Below are positions 16,870 to 24,479 of a DNA stretch of 40,304 nt, piece by piece. This DNA comes from an uncultured Thiodictyon sp. (GTDB lineage Bacteria; Pseudomonadota; Gammaproteobacteria; Chromatiales; Chromatiaceae). The DNA lies in contig CAILVI010000306.1 in the NCBI GenBank assembly GCA_903837595.1, positions 1 through 40,304 on the forward strand, in the 5' to 3' direction. The notes under the pieces were generated by a model, which made no database searches, had not been told where the DNA came from, and worked only from the letters and a program-made list of their open reading frames with translations. Position 1 is the stretch's first letter. Each line of letters opens with the position of its first letter. The position numbers and the translations under genes are program-made.

Positions 16870-17588
16870 CAACCGACGGTGGGTACCGGCGGCGGCTTCT
16901 TCAGCCAGATCATCCGCCGCAAGGCGAACGCGACCAGCAGCGCGACCAAGACGATGCGCAGACTCTCGATGCCCATCGCCACGATCCGCTCGCGACGCGC
17001 TTGCCCCTGTTTCATCTCCACGCCGACTAGCCCCGTGCCCATCACGGCGATGATCTTCTCCTTGCGTTGCTCCAGCGTCTGCTCAGTCAGCGCGCGGTCT
17101 CGATCCTGCGCGCCGGGGATTGCGGCGAGGATGGCGGTCAATTGCTCCGGCGTCGCGGCGGCCTGAACTTGGGATTTGACCGCCGACACTTGCTGCCCGA
17201 GCTGCTCCAATTGACTGGCGTCCTGGGCGTACAGCGCATACGCGGACGCCATCCCGCCCCACAACTGGATCGGCGCCACCAGTGCATACAGCAAGAAACA
17301 GACCCGACCGGCCAGCAGCAAGGGACTGAACAGCTTGCGGCTGGCGTCGGCGTCCGGATCGACATACATGGCAATCCAGGCGATACAGAAACCGGCAAGA
17401 ACGATCGGACTGTTGTTGATCAGCAAGGCCGCCAGCTTCAGATACCAGTCACGACTCTCCAGGTGGAGCGGGATCAGCCCGGCCACCACGGAAAGGGTAA
17501 AGACCCCCACTAGTGCAAAGGCCGCATAACGCAGCCGGAATGAGAGCAAGCCGGTCGATCCGAGATTGCTGGCTTCGATTGGTACCAT
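16869..17588 (-). CDS. HpsJ-like membrane protein, first gene of exosortase operon
   Basis: 239 residues. Four predicted membrane helices: FALVGVFTLSVVAGLI, IVLAGFCIAWIAMYV, GRVCFLLYALVAPIQL and a C-terminal IVLVALLVAFALRRMIW. Between helices 3 and 4 is a soluble segment of ~90 residues with an amphipathic, coiled-coil-like stretch (QLEQLGQQVSAVKSQVQ) and an IPGAQDRDRALTEQTLEQRK region. The topology and the 'QLxQLxQQ...' linker resemble HpsJ-family proteins seen next to cyanobacterial exosortases; function unknown. ATG 17588 is followed without a gap by the exosortase (TGATG overlap). Family name is moderate confidence; the operon assignment is strong. Confidence 0.7.
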   Translation of the reverse strand: MVPIEASNLGSTGLLSFRLRYAAFALVGVFTLSVVAGLIPLHLESRDWYLKLAALLINNSPIVLAGFCIAWIAMYVDPDADASRKLFSPLLLAGRVCFLLYALVAPIQLWGGMASAYALYAQDASQLEQLGQQVSAVKSQVQAAATPEQLTAILAAIPGAQDRDRALTEQTLEQRKEKIIAVMGTGLVGVEMKQGQARRERIVAMGIESLRIVLVALLVAFALRRMIWLKKPPPVPTVG

Positions 17589-17592
17589 GGTC

Positions 17593-17995
17593 TTATCCGT
17601 TTTCAGGCAGTGTCGGCGCGGGCGGCCGTGGCGGCCGTCGGCGCAGCTTACGGCTCCAGCCGACGGCCGCCACGGTGCCGAGGATGGGCAGGGGGGGCCG
17701 GAACGGCAGCTGCAGTGGCGTAACTCCATGAATCACATTGAAAGGTAACCGCGGATATCGTCCCCCACGCACCCGCCTGCACGCTGGGCATCGTAACACC
17801 CCAAGCAAAAAACGCACTATAGACCCCTGCGTTCGGCAAGACAAACCCGGAATTCACGGCTGTCGCGCGCTTGATCAGGGCACCCGCCGTCAATAGCAGC
17901 CACTCGGCCACAGCGCAACTAACCATCGAACTCTCCAGATCAGCGCTGAAAAGCCCCTTACGAAAATTCACGGTCTTGAATTTTGAATTGAGCAT
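17593..17995 (-). pseudogene. PEP-CTERM-like protein remnant, frameshifted at poly-C
   Basis: A C-terminal sorting signal (LPILGTVAAVGWSRKLRRR) ends at 17593, five bases upstream of the HpsJ-like start. The open upstream frame (ending SWSYATAAAVPAP) joins this signal only if one base is removed from a run of seven C (G7 at 17691-17697 on the plus strand). With six C the reading is VPAPLPILGTVAAVGWSRKL. The N-terminal part upstream is short and has no clear signal peptide, so the start (ATG 17995) is a guess and an internal deletion is likely. A poly-C tract placed exactly at the sorting motif is compatible with decay, an assembly error or phase variation. Confidence 0.5.
17628..17673. repeat. 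Inverted repeat inside the sorting-signal coding end
   Basis: Arms 17628-17641 and 17660-17673 (GTGGCGGCCGTCGG and its complement) form a perfect 14-bp stem with an 18-nt loop at the 3' end of the PEP-CTERM remnant. It could end that transcript before the exosortase operon, but there is no U-tract. Confidence 0.55.
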
Positions 17996-18191
17996 TTCTT
18001 GGTGATAACATCCATCTCTGAAGTTTCCTGAAGTTTCCGGGTTCAAAAAGCGGTCCAGGGCCAGGCACTTGGGGCCAGGATTGTTCAGGGGTTTGGCCGG
18101 CGCTAGGCAAAGCCCTCGAAAATCCCCCCAGCGCCCCCCCCGCCCCGCTGGTACCCCCCCTGGAAAAGCCCGAAACTTCAGATCCATAGTT

Positions 18192-18312
18192 CCGCCGTGC
18201 CGCCCGCCGTGCGCAAGACCTTGACCGATCACCAGGGCAAGGAAATGGCCCGCCATCAGGAACTCGCGCGACGGCTGAGGAACCTCGTGTACTTATTGGA
18301 ACCGCCGAGTGT
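18192..18312 (+). pseudogene. IS30-family transposase fragment
   Basis: Translation on the plus strand gives VPPAVRKTLTDHQGKEMARH followed by QELARRLRNLVYLLEPPS. This matches the IS30 transposase core (L-P-x-x-x-R-K-T-L-T-x-D-x-G-K-E-M-x-x-H ... R-x-Y-F-x-D-P-x-S) around its catalytic Asp, although that Asp region reads TDHQGKE here. Only about 40 codons remain and there is no start, so it is a decayed fragment between the two PEP-CTERM-like genes. No terminal repeats were recognised. Confidence 0.7.
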
Positions 18313-18320
18313 CAATTACT

Positions 18321-18906
18321 ATGAAGCTGGTTATGCATTCAACCAAGAATCCACGTGTACTGACGGGCATCGGCTCTGCCGCCATCGTGTCAGTGGCGAT
18401 GGCCCTCTGTCCTTCTTCGGCTTCTGCCCTGGCGTTTGACTGGTCATGGACGGCTACTGGCGGCTCAGGCGGGCCAACGCCCCAAACAATCACCGGTACC
18501 ATCTTCGGCCTGGTCGACGGTGTTAACACTGGGTCTGGCGTTACTGCAATAGTGACTAACCCGGGGGTGGGGCTTAGCTCGATGTTGGGCCAAGTGTTCA
18601 ATTTCAGTAGCCGGCCTGATTTGAGCATCGCTGATGCTTTCACCGTTAGCGGTGGAGCTGTCACCATGGCAAATGCAGGTTTTAGTGGTGCCGCTGGAAC
18701 ATTCTCTCGCCACTGCTGGTAAGTACGGCCCCTGGATTGGAGATGCTTTCGGAAATCAATACTGGAACTATGATGGCGATTATGGCAGCATGAGCTTTAC
18801 TCAACATGTCCCCGGCCCACTTCCAATCCTCGGCGTCGTTGCAGCGTTTGGCTGGAGTCGTAAGCTGAGAAACCGTATCAAGGCAGCGAAGGCAGTTGGT
18901 CGCTAA
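18321..18906 (+). pseudogene. PEP-CTERM-like secreted protein, frameshifted at TC repeat
   Basis: The N-terminus is a signal peptide (MHSTKNPRVLTG, hydrophobic run, SSASA cleavage region). The mature part is Gly/Thr/Ser-rich (FDWSWTATGGSGG..., GTIFGLVDGVNTGSG), typical of exosortase substrates. The first frame stops at 18720 after FSRHCW. Shifting at TCTCTC (18703-18708) continues as SLATAGKYGPWIGDAFGNQYWNYDG and ends with the sorting signal VPGPLPILGVVAAFGWSRKL plus basic tail. Two extra bases (one more TC) would restore a single ~195-residue protein. ATG 18321 is assumed. It is divergent from the exosortase operon. Likely anchored or processed at the membrane if the frame is restored. Confidence 0.75.
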
Positions 18907-19172
18907 GCAACTCCAGGCCCCTTAGCCGGGCCAGTCGCAATAGAACTCCAGGTAGGTGCCTTGACGCTTCAGGATGAGCGCCCACTCGTCCTCGTCTTTC
19001 GGTAATTCGGCGATAACGTCCTCCCACTGCAGGGCCAATTGACCAGACTGGGGCTGCCGGGCGCCCTTTCCGACCCGGCCGCGGTCCGCATCATGGTTCC
19101 CTGGTTGAGCGGGTGACGCTGGAGCATCGGAGAAGGGTTACGAAGCGGGAGCTTCGTAACCCGCTGGGCATG
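18907..19172. other. Gap with an unstarted open frame
   Basis: On the minus strand a frame reads LALQWEDVIAELPKDEDEW then ALILKRQGTYLEFYCDWPG and stops at 18922-18924. It stays open for about 50 codons upstream, but no start codon with a ribosome site was seen. The composition looks coding, so it may be the tail of a truncated gene. Nothing else was seen. Confidence 0.35.
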
Positions 19173-19952
19173 TCACTCTCTGCGCGCCTGCTTGTCTTTC
19201 GGAATATTAATGACGCCGGCACCATCGACCAGCCATCCCTGTTCTGTCTTGATGGTCTTGACCGTCACCTCATAGGGCTCAGGCTCAAAATTCGGATCGA
19301 TCCCCTTCAACGTCACGTAGTTGGTTGCGGCGTCGCAGCGCAGCACCTTGAAGCCTTGGTCGGGGTAGTCTTGGGCATCAAAGATGGGATCGGCGTCCAA
19401 CCCGTCTTCTTCTGACGCACTCTCTTGATAGGCATTGCCGACGAGCTTCTTGTGTGCCCGTTTGAAACCGTCAGTGACTTGTGTATTTTGTTGCACCCAG
19501 ATATCTGGAGTGACTTTTTTCCCGTCATCGTTCGGCAAATCGCTATAGCGCTTGTAGTCGTTGATAAAGTCACTGGCAACCTTGGCTTGCGCAGTGCAAT
19601 CGGCATGGGCAGAGGCAGAGGAGTCTGAGGCCGTAAGCGCAGCGATACGCTGGGAATAGGCCTGCTTCAGGCAAACGGCGTCCTTGCAGGTGTTGCGCTT
19701 TTTCATCCAGTCACGTTGGCTGCCCTTGATCTCATAGGCCGCAGCGGCAGCACTTAACGCCTGACGATAGGCCTTCGACAACGTATCGTCGAGCGCCGAT
19801 AATTCGGGGTCGGAGCACACCGCGCTTTCCACTAAGGTAGCGGCCTTGGCGCAGTCGAAGCTTGCCGCATGAGAGGCAGAGACCAAGGGGAAAACCAACA
19901 GCAAAGTAATCAACACCTTGCTGCGGCCGAGAAAGATTAGCTGATAAATCAT
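19173..19952 (-). CDS. LprI-like (DUF1311) secreted protein
   Basis: 259 residues with a signal peptide (ITLLLVFPLVSASHAASFDC). Residues ~27-105 form an LprI/DUF1311 domain: FDCAKAATLVESAVCSDPEL, LDDTLSKAYRQAL, QRDWMKKRNTC and CLKQAYSQRIAAL, with four Cys likely in disulfides. LprI-type domains inhibit lysozyme in mycobacteria; most family members are uncharacterised. The C-terminal half (VASDFINDYKRY ... VTVKTIKTEQGWLVDGAGVI) resembles periplasmic NTF2-like/DUF3828-type domains. ATG 19952 is preferred because it gives a clean signal peptide. It lies 37 bp downstream of the MFS gene and may be the last gene of that operon. Confidence 0.8.
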   Translation of the reverse strand: MIYQLIFLGRSKVLITLLLVFPLVSASHAASFDCAKAATLVESAVCSDPELSALDDTLSKAYRQALSAAAAAYEIKGSQRDWMKKRNTCKDAVCLKQAYSQRIAALTASDSSASAHADCTAQAKVASDFINDYKRYSDLPNDDGKKVTPDIWVQQNTQVTDGFKRAHKKLVGNAYQESASEEDGLDADPIFDAQDYPDQGFKVLRCDAATNYVTLKGIDPNFEPEPYEVTVKTIKTEQGWLVDGAGVINIPKDKQARRE

Positions 19953-19989
19953 GGTGCTGTCTGAAAGTTGGTACTGGTTATCGAATATC

Positions 19990-21219
19990 TCAGACGGTGG
20001 CATCGGCTTTGGAAAACAGCCCCGGGCCCGCCCCGCGAAACGCGGCCAGCAACAGCAGGGGCAATATCATCAAGGCCGCGGTAATCCAGATCACATCGCC
20101 CTGCGCATTTTCCGCCCAGCTTTCGATCTGTACCCCCAGTCCGTTGCCTAGCTGCATGGCCAGCAAATAAATCAGCGAACTGGCCAGGAAGTTCTGCGTA
20201 TTCAAGTCTTCGGCAATAGCGCCATAGATCGCCACGTTGGCCCAGCCCATGGCCAGGCCAAGGGTGAAGATCGGCGCGGCACAGATGGCCAGCAGGTTGA
20301 ATTTCAGCAGCGCGGTCAGTATCGCCAGAGACACCAGCAGACCAATCAGCGCCCGCTGGGTATGGCGCGCAAAGCCCCCGGCCTGGGTCGAGACCAGATA
20401 ACTGCCCACCACGATGCCCAAGGAGGCGATCAGGGTCATCCCGCCGACGAACAGTGCGCTCTTGCCCAGGCGCAGTTGCAGGTAGTCGGAGAACAGATAT
20501 TCAGCGCCGACGGCCAGTGACGACACCGCGATCTGACTGACCACCAGCAGATAAAACAGAGGCCCGAATCCCTGAGCGCCCGGGTCGCGCCCCGGCGCGT
20601 CCGCCGCGGCGGGCGGCGGTATACGGTTGAGTGCAGCCGCCCCGACCGCCAGGGTCAGCAGGCTCAGGATGCCGAGCAAGGCAAACACATAGCGCCAGCC
20701 ATCGTCCGTCCATTGCGTCAGAGCCCCGCCCACCATCGGACCGGCCATGACGCCCAGCGCGCCACCGCACTCGCCCCAGAAGAGGACCTCAACGATCCGC
20801 GAGCGATGATAATCGCCGGCCGTCCACAACTGCCCGCCGAAGGACATAGCGGCACCCAATCCCTGTATGACCCGGCCCGCGAAAAACACCGACGCCTGAT
20901 CGGCGAGGAAACAACACGCATTGCCCAGGGCGAAGATCGCCAATCCGATGAGGAAGAACATCCGTGAGGGCAGAACACGCTGCACAGGACGGTTTATCAA
21001 TAGAAAGAGTGCGGCGCCGGCGACCATCGGATAGAGATAGGCGGTGATGATCCAGCTGTCGTAGGCTTGCGGTAGATCCAATGCCCGGCCAATGCGAGGA
21101 GTGGCGACCAGCGCGGCCGTTACTTCCAGCGCGGCAAATACTTCGACGAGAAAAAATGCCAGCTTATACAGCAGGTCCTGCCAGTGACTGGAGGGGGCCG
21201 AAGCGGTTGCCGTGGTCAT
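19990..21219 (-). CDS. MFS transporter, DHA2-like
   Basis: 409 residues with about 12 membrane helices. Major-facilitator features: PRIGRALDLPQAYDSWIIT at the end of helix 1-2, the RVLPSRMFFLIGL A-like loop, and RVIQGLGAAMSFG in helix 4, as in drug:H+ antiporters related to EmrB. Substrate unknown. The ATG overlaps the stop of the upstream HdeD-peptidase-like gene by ATGA, so the two are translationally coupled and probably functionally linked. A longer in-frame extension into the upstream gene is not used. An export role linked to envelope stress is possible but not shown. Confidence 0.85.
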   Translation of the reverse strand: MTTATASAPSSHWQDLLYKLAFFLVEVFAALEVTAALVATPRIGRALDLPQAYDSWIITAYLYPMVAGAALFLLINRPVQRVLPSRMFFLIGLAIFALGNACCFLADQASVFFAGRVIQGLGAAMSFGGQLWTAGDYHRSRIVEVLFWGECGGALGVMAGPMVGGALTQWTDDGWRYVFALLGILSLLTLAVGAAALNRIPPPAAADAPGRDPGAQGFGPLFYLLVVSQIAVSSLAVGAEYLFSDYLQLRLGKSALFVGGMTLIASLGIVVGSYLVSTQAGGFARHTQRALIGLLVSLAILTALLKFNLLAICAAPIFTLGLAMGWANVAIYGAIAEDLNTQNFLASSLIYLLAMQLGNGLGVQIESWAENAQGDVIWITAALMILPLLLLAAFRGAGPGLFSKADATV

Positions 21220-22577
21220 GCGGGCGAATCCGGCTGGGGCTGATCCGCGAGACTGAATAGCGGGTCGTGGGCCGACTCCTCGACCAGTCGGTGTATGGCC
21301 AGACTGTAGTCGAGCAGTAAACCTGGCGTCCACACCATCTCTTCTGCCTGTCGCCGTACCAGGGCCGCAATCCATAACGAGCGACTGGTCATCAACCGGA
21401 CTAGGGTCCATAGTGTATTACGGCCCCCCAGACTGCCTGCCAAGGCGACGTCCAGCGCCAGGGCGACCGCCACTGAGCAATTACGGTTGGTCAGGTTATA
21501 GCTGCAATCACGCTGAAAGAGCGCCCAGAACCACCGCAACTGATTGGGCTTGATTCGCTGGAACTGCAAGGTGACATTGGCGGGCATCCAACTGGCGACT
21601 TCCGCGTCATAGGAACTGAAGAAATAGCCTTCGACATCGTGTGAGCGCAGGTCGTCCAGAAAGGTGTCAGCCGGGTGAAAATCATCGCGAGGGTAAAGGC
21701 TTAGATAGATGTCGGGCGGCATGAAAAGCGCCGAATGACCGGTGGAGATGGTGCCCTTGGCATCGACGGCCGCGATATAGCGCCGGATGACCGGCGGCCC
21801 CTCGGCGGTTCCAGCATCGGCGGAATCGGTGGGCGTCCAGATGTACAGCGTCAGGTGCGACGCGGCGGGGTCATCGGCCTGACGGGCAATGTCTTTGACG
21901 ATCGTGTCGAGATTGCCGCTGCGCAGCTGTTCACGAAAACGCTCGAGCCGGTGGTTCAGTAAACCGCTCCACAGTTGCGGCAAGGCCAGCAGTGAGGGCA
22001 CGCTGCTCAATGGGCTACGGTCGATCCAGCGTAGCCGCAGCGCCGTCGTGATCATCGACAGCCCCCACAGTATGGCACCCAGGCTCAGCAACAGTGGAAT
22101 CACCCAATGCTGATCGTCCTGCCAGCCGCCATAGGCGATCACCGCGCCCAGTGCCAAATGCTCAAGTCCACTCAGGCCGGCCATTTTCCAGCCGGGAAAG
22201 CGGATCACCCAGGCCGCCGCGCACTGGAACAGGCCATTGATCAGGAAGGCGGCGCCGAACAGGGTGGAGGCCAGAAAGTCCACCTGCATGGGAAAATCCA
22301 CGATCAACAGGCCGGTGATCACCGAGACCAGGCCGGTCAAGGCATACAGGAGGAAACCGGCTCCCCAGTGTGAGAGAGCGCCGAAAGTGATCTGCAGCAA
22401 GCCTTTGATCACCAGGCCCCAGCCGAAGCCTTCCAGGGTCAGCAGCGTGATGTGGTCGGTCGTATCAATGAGGATGACACCGCCGGACAATGTCACCAGC
22501 AGGCCAAGGGCGAGCAGCCAGCGCCAGTTACGGCCCAGGTCTCCGGCGCCGATCAGCAAGAGGGCAAGTTTAAGCAT
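21216..22577 (-). CDS. HdeD-like membrane protein fused to a His/Cys domain
   Basis: 453 residues. Residues 1-185 form six helices of the HdeD/DUF308 repeat type (WRWLLALGLLVTLSGGV, LVIKGLLQITFGAL, LLYALTGLVSVITGLL, TLFGAAFLINGLFQ, LEHLALGAVIAYGG, PLLLSLGAILWGLSM). Residues ~240-390 form a soluble domain with His281 in ISTGHSALFMPPDIYLS and Cys367 in YNLTNRNCSVAVALALD, preceded by VIRRYIAAVD. The order His-then-Cys, with NCS at a helix start, resembles circularly permuted papain-fold (NlpC/P60-, LRAT- or DUF4105-like) enzymes. That match is from pattern only. ATG 22577; upstream TTG less likely. It follows ppsR by 78 bp and overlaps the MFS gene (ATGA). Confidence 0.7.
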   Translation of the reverse strand: MLKLALLLIGAGDLGRNWRWLLALGLLVTLSGGVILIDTTDHITLLTLEGFGWGLVIKGLLQITFGALSHWGAGFLLYALTGLVSVITGLLIVDFPMQVDFLASTLFGAAFLINGLFQCAAAWVIRFPGWKMAGLSGLEHLALGAVIAYGGWQDDQHWVIPLLLSLGAILWGLSMITTALRLRWIDRSPLSSVPSLLALPQLWSGLLNHRLERFREQLRSGNLDTIVKDIARQADDPAASHLTLYIWTPTDSADAGTAEGPPVIRRYIAAVDAKGTISTGHSALFMPPDIYLSLYPRDDFHPADTFLDDLRSHDVEGYFFSSYDAEVASWMPANVTLQFQRIKPNQLRWFWALFQRDCSYNLTNRNCSVAVALALDVALAGSLGGRNTLWTLVRLMTSRSLWIAALVRRQAEEMVWTPGLLLDYSLAIHRLVEESAHDPLFSLADQPQPDSPA

Positions 22578-22655
22578 CGCTACAGACCCCAATCGCCGGG
22601 ATATCAGCAGCGCTACCTTAAGGACGCCGCCACCTTGGTCACCTGAGGGGACCGG

Positions 22656-24098
22656 TCAACCGGTCGCGTCGGCCGCTACCTTGGCCTCGTCCTCCAGACC
22701 ATAACGACCCAGTTTCACATAGAGGCTCTGGCGGCTCAGGCCGAGCAGTTCGGCAGCGGCGGTCCGGTTGCCGCCGGTGAGGTCCAGCGCGGCCTCGATG
22801 TAGCGGTGCTCAACCACGGCAACCGTCTCGTCCACCAGCTTGCGCAGGGTCGTCTTGCCGATCTGCCGGGTAAGTGACTCCATCACGCCGTCGATACCCG
22901 GCCCCTGGTCACCGGCGGCGAGCCGCCGGCTCACATCGCGGATGAAGACACCGATGGTGCCGCCTTGTTTGCCGCCGCGGCCGGCGGCGGAGATCTCGGC
23001 CTGGACCTCGGTGCCGAGTGCGCCGTGCAGCACGGTGGAGAAGAGCCGCACCGCCCCCAATCGGACCACGTTGGCCAGCAGCACCGTCAGGTCCGCCCCC
23101 GGCCGGCCCAACCAGCGCCCCAGGGGCTCGCCCAATACGGCCGTCTCCGAGCCGAGCTGCACCTGCTCCAGGAAGGCGCGGTTGGCGCGCAGGATGGTGC
23201 CTTCGTGGTTGATGACCACGAAGCCGTCCGGCCCGCCCTCGATCAGGTCCTCAATGCGCACCGGATCGGCCAACTCGGCCAGCGTCTGCTGCGCCACCAC
23301 CGGGGTCAACTGGACCAACAAGACCTCCTCTTGGGCGCAACTCACCAAGGAGGCGTGCACCAGCCACGGCGTCTGGGCGGGACCCAGGCGGAACAGGACA
23401 CCGGGGGCCTTGCCGCGCTCGCGGATGCGCCGCAGCATCTCATCGAAGAGGTCGCGCTCCCCGGCCACCAGTGCGTCCGGGAAACGCAGGTCCACGGCGC
23501 CCTTGACGTGGGTCGCCGTCATCCCGAGGGCCTGGGCCGCCGCGGGGTTCAGGTCGACGATGCGCAGGTTGGCGGCACGCAGCAGCAGGACCGCGTCGCG
23601 CGAGGAATTGAACAACAGACGGTAGCGGGTTTCGACCTCGCGCAGCTTCCAGTAGTCCCGCTCCATGGCCTGCTGGGCCTCGACCAGACGGGACTGTAAC
23701 TCGGCCACCGCGCGCAGGTTCTTGCCGACGGCGAGGAACCCGGTGTGGCCGCCGAGCAGGACCGTGGTGTATTCGACCGGGAGTTGCAGCCCGCTGGGGA
23801 AGTGCTGGGTGACGTTGCGAAAGGCGCAGACACCGGTGCCGCGGGCATACTCCAGCATGCGCCGCAGACCATCGCCGTCGGACTCGCTGACCGTGTCCGC
23901 CCATGCTGTTCCGATCCAGTCTGCCACACCCTCGGCGGCGAACAGGTTGGACAGGGTCGCATCGCGGATGATGCCCTCGGTGTCGAGGACCAGCATCACA
24001 TCCGGCAGGGCCGGATTTTCGGTGCGCGCCAGCGCCGCAGCTGACGCATTGGTCAGCCGGTAATTCCGCGTCGGGGGCGGGGATAAGACAACATCCAT
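22656..24098 (-). CDS. ppsR: Photosynthesis repressor PpsR/CrtJ
   Basis: 480 residues, usual length. An N-terminal PAS-like domain (LPDVMLVLDTEGIIRDATLSN) is followed by a helical linker with a coiled-coil stretch (LQSRLVEAQQAMERDYWKLRE), two more PAS domains (AVLLLRAANLRIVDLNPAAA; EGGPDGFVVINHEGTILRAN) and a C-terminal Fis-type helix-turn-helix (IEAALDLTGGNRTAAAELL, SRQSLYVKLGRYG). PpsR represses bch, crt and puc genes by binding TGT-N12-ACA. Such sites are present in front of bchG and bchI here. The residue just before the HTH, where CrtJ/PpsR proteins have a redox-active Cys as I recall, is Tyr433. The gene follows bchG-bchP on the same strand. Confidence 0.95.
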   Translation of the reverse strand: MDVVLSPPPTRNYRLTNASAAALARTENPALPDVMLVLDTEGIIRDATLSNLFAAEGVADWIGTAWADTVSESDGDGLRRMLEYARGTGVCAFRNVTQHFPSGLQLPVEYTTVLLGGHTGFLAVGKNLRAVAELQSRLVEAQQAMERDYWKLREVETRYRLLFNSSRDAVLLLRAANLRIVDLNPAAAQALGMTATHVKGAVDLRFPDALVAGERDLFDEMLRRIRERGKAPGVLFRLGPAQTPWLVHASLVSCAQEEVLLVQLTPVVAQQTLAELADPVRIEDLIEGGPDGFVVINHEGTILRANRAFLEQVQLGSETAVLGEPLGRWLGRPGADLTVLLANVVRLGAVRLFSTVLHGALGTEVQAEISAAGRGGKQGGTIGVFIRDVSRRLAAGDQGPGIDGVMESLTRQIGKTTLRKLVDETVAVVEHRYIEAALDLTGGNRTAAAELLGLSRQSLYVKLGRYGLEDEAKVAADATG

Positions 24099-24164
24099 GG
24101 TAAATAACGACAGTTGACCGAAAGAACCTTCGTAGCCGCCTATTTTGCGAACTAAATCTGTGTC

Positions 24165-24452
24165 CTACCCGACATTCCAGCCGGGCCCGCCGGCGCTCCC
24201 GGCCAGCGTGACCACCGGTCGGCCAGGTGGGCCGCCAGGGAGAGCATGAAACAGCGTCCGGCCAATTGCCAGGGCGCGCCCGTCAGTACCGCGCGCGCCA
24301 AGCAACGGCGAACCGCTGCCGGCCGGGTTGAGAATCAGGGCCACCGGCGGGACGTCACGCCCGCTCAGTCGCGGGAAAACTAAAGCGTGCGGCCGTCTCC
24401 AGGCCGGCAGGATCAGGTCGATGAAGCGGGCGCCGGTGAACCACTGCGCCAT
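24165..24452 (-). CDS. Small hypothetical ORF between bchP and ppsR
   Basis: 95 residues from ATG 24452 with no recognised family. It begins with MAQWFTGARFIDLILPAWRR and then becomes Gly/Pro-rich. It starts 27 bp after the bchP stop on the same strand and fills most of the 381-bp gap before ppsR. The upstream GGGG is a weak ribosome site. It may be real or a chance open frame in GC-rich sequence. There is nothing else in this gap. Confidence 0.3.
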   Translation of the reverse strand: MAQWFTGARFIDLILPAWRRPHALVFPRLSGRDVPPVALILNPAGSGSPLLGARGTDGRALAIGRTLFHALPGGPPGRPVVTLAGSAGGPGWNVG

Positions 24453-24479
24453 GCCGCACCCCGCCTGATCATCGCGTGT

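Noticed and set aside
24155-24180. TGT/ACA pair upstream of ppsR as an autoregulatory PpsR site
   Set aside because: The spacing is 10 rather than 12 (TGTGTCCTACCCGACA), so it does not fit the operator.
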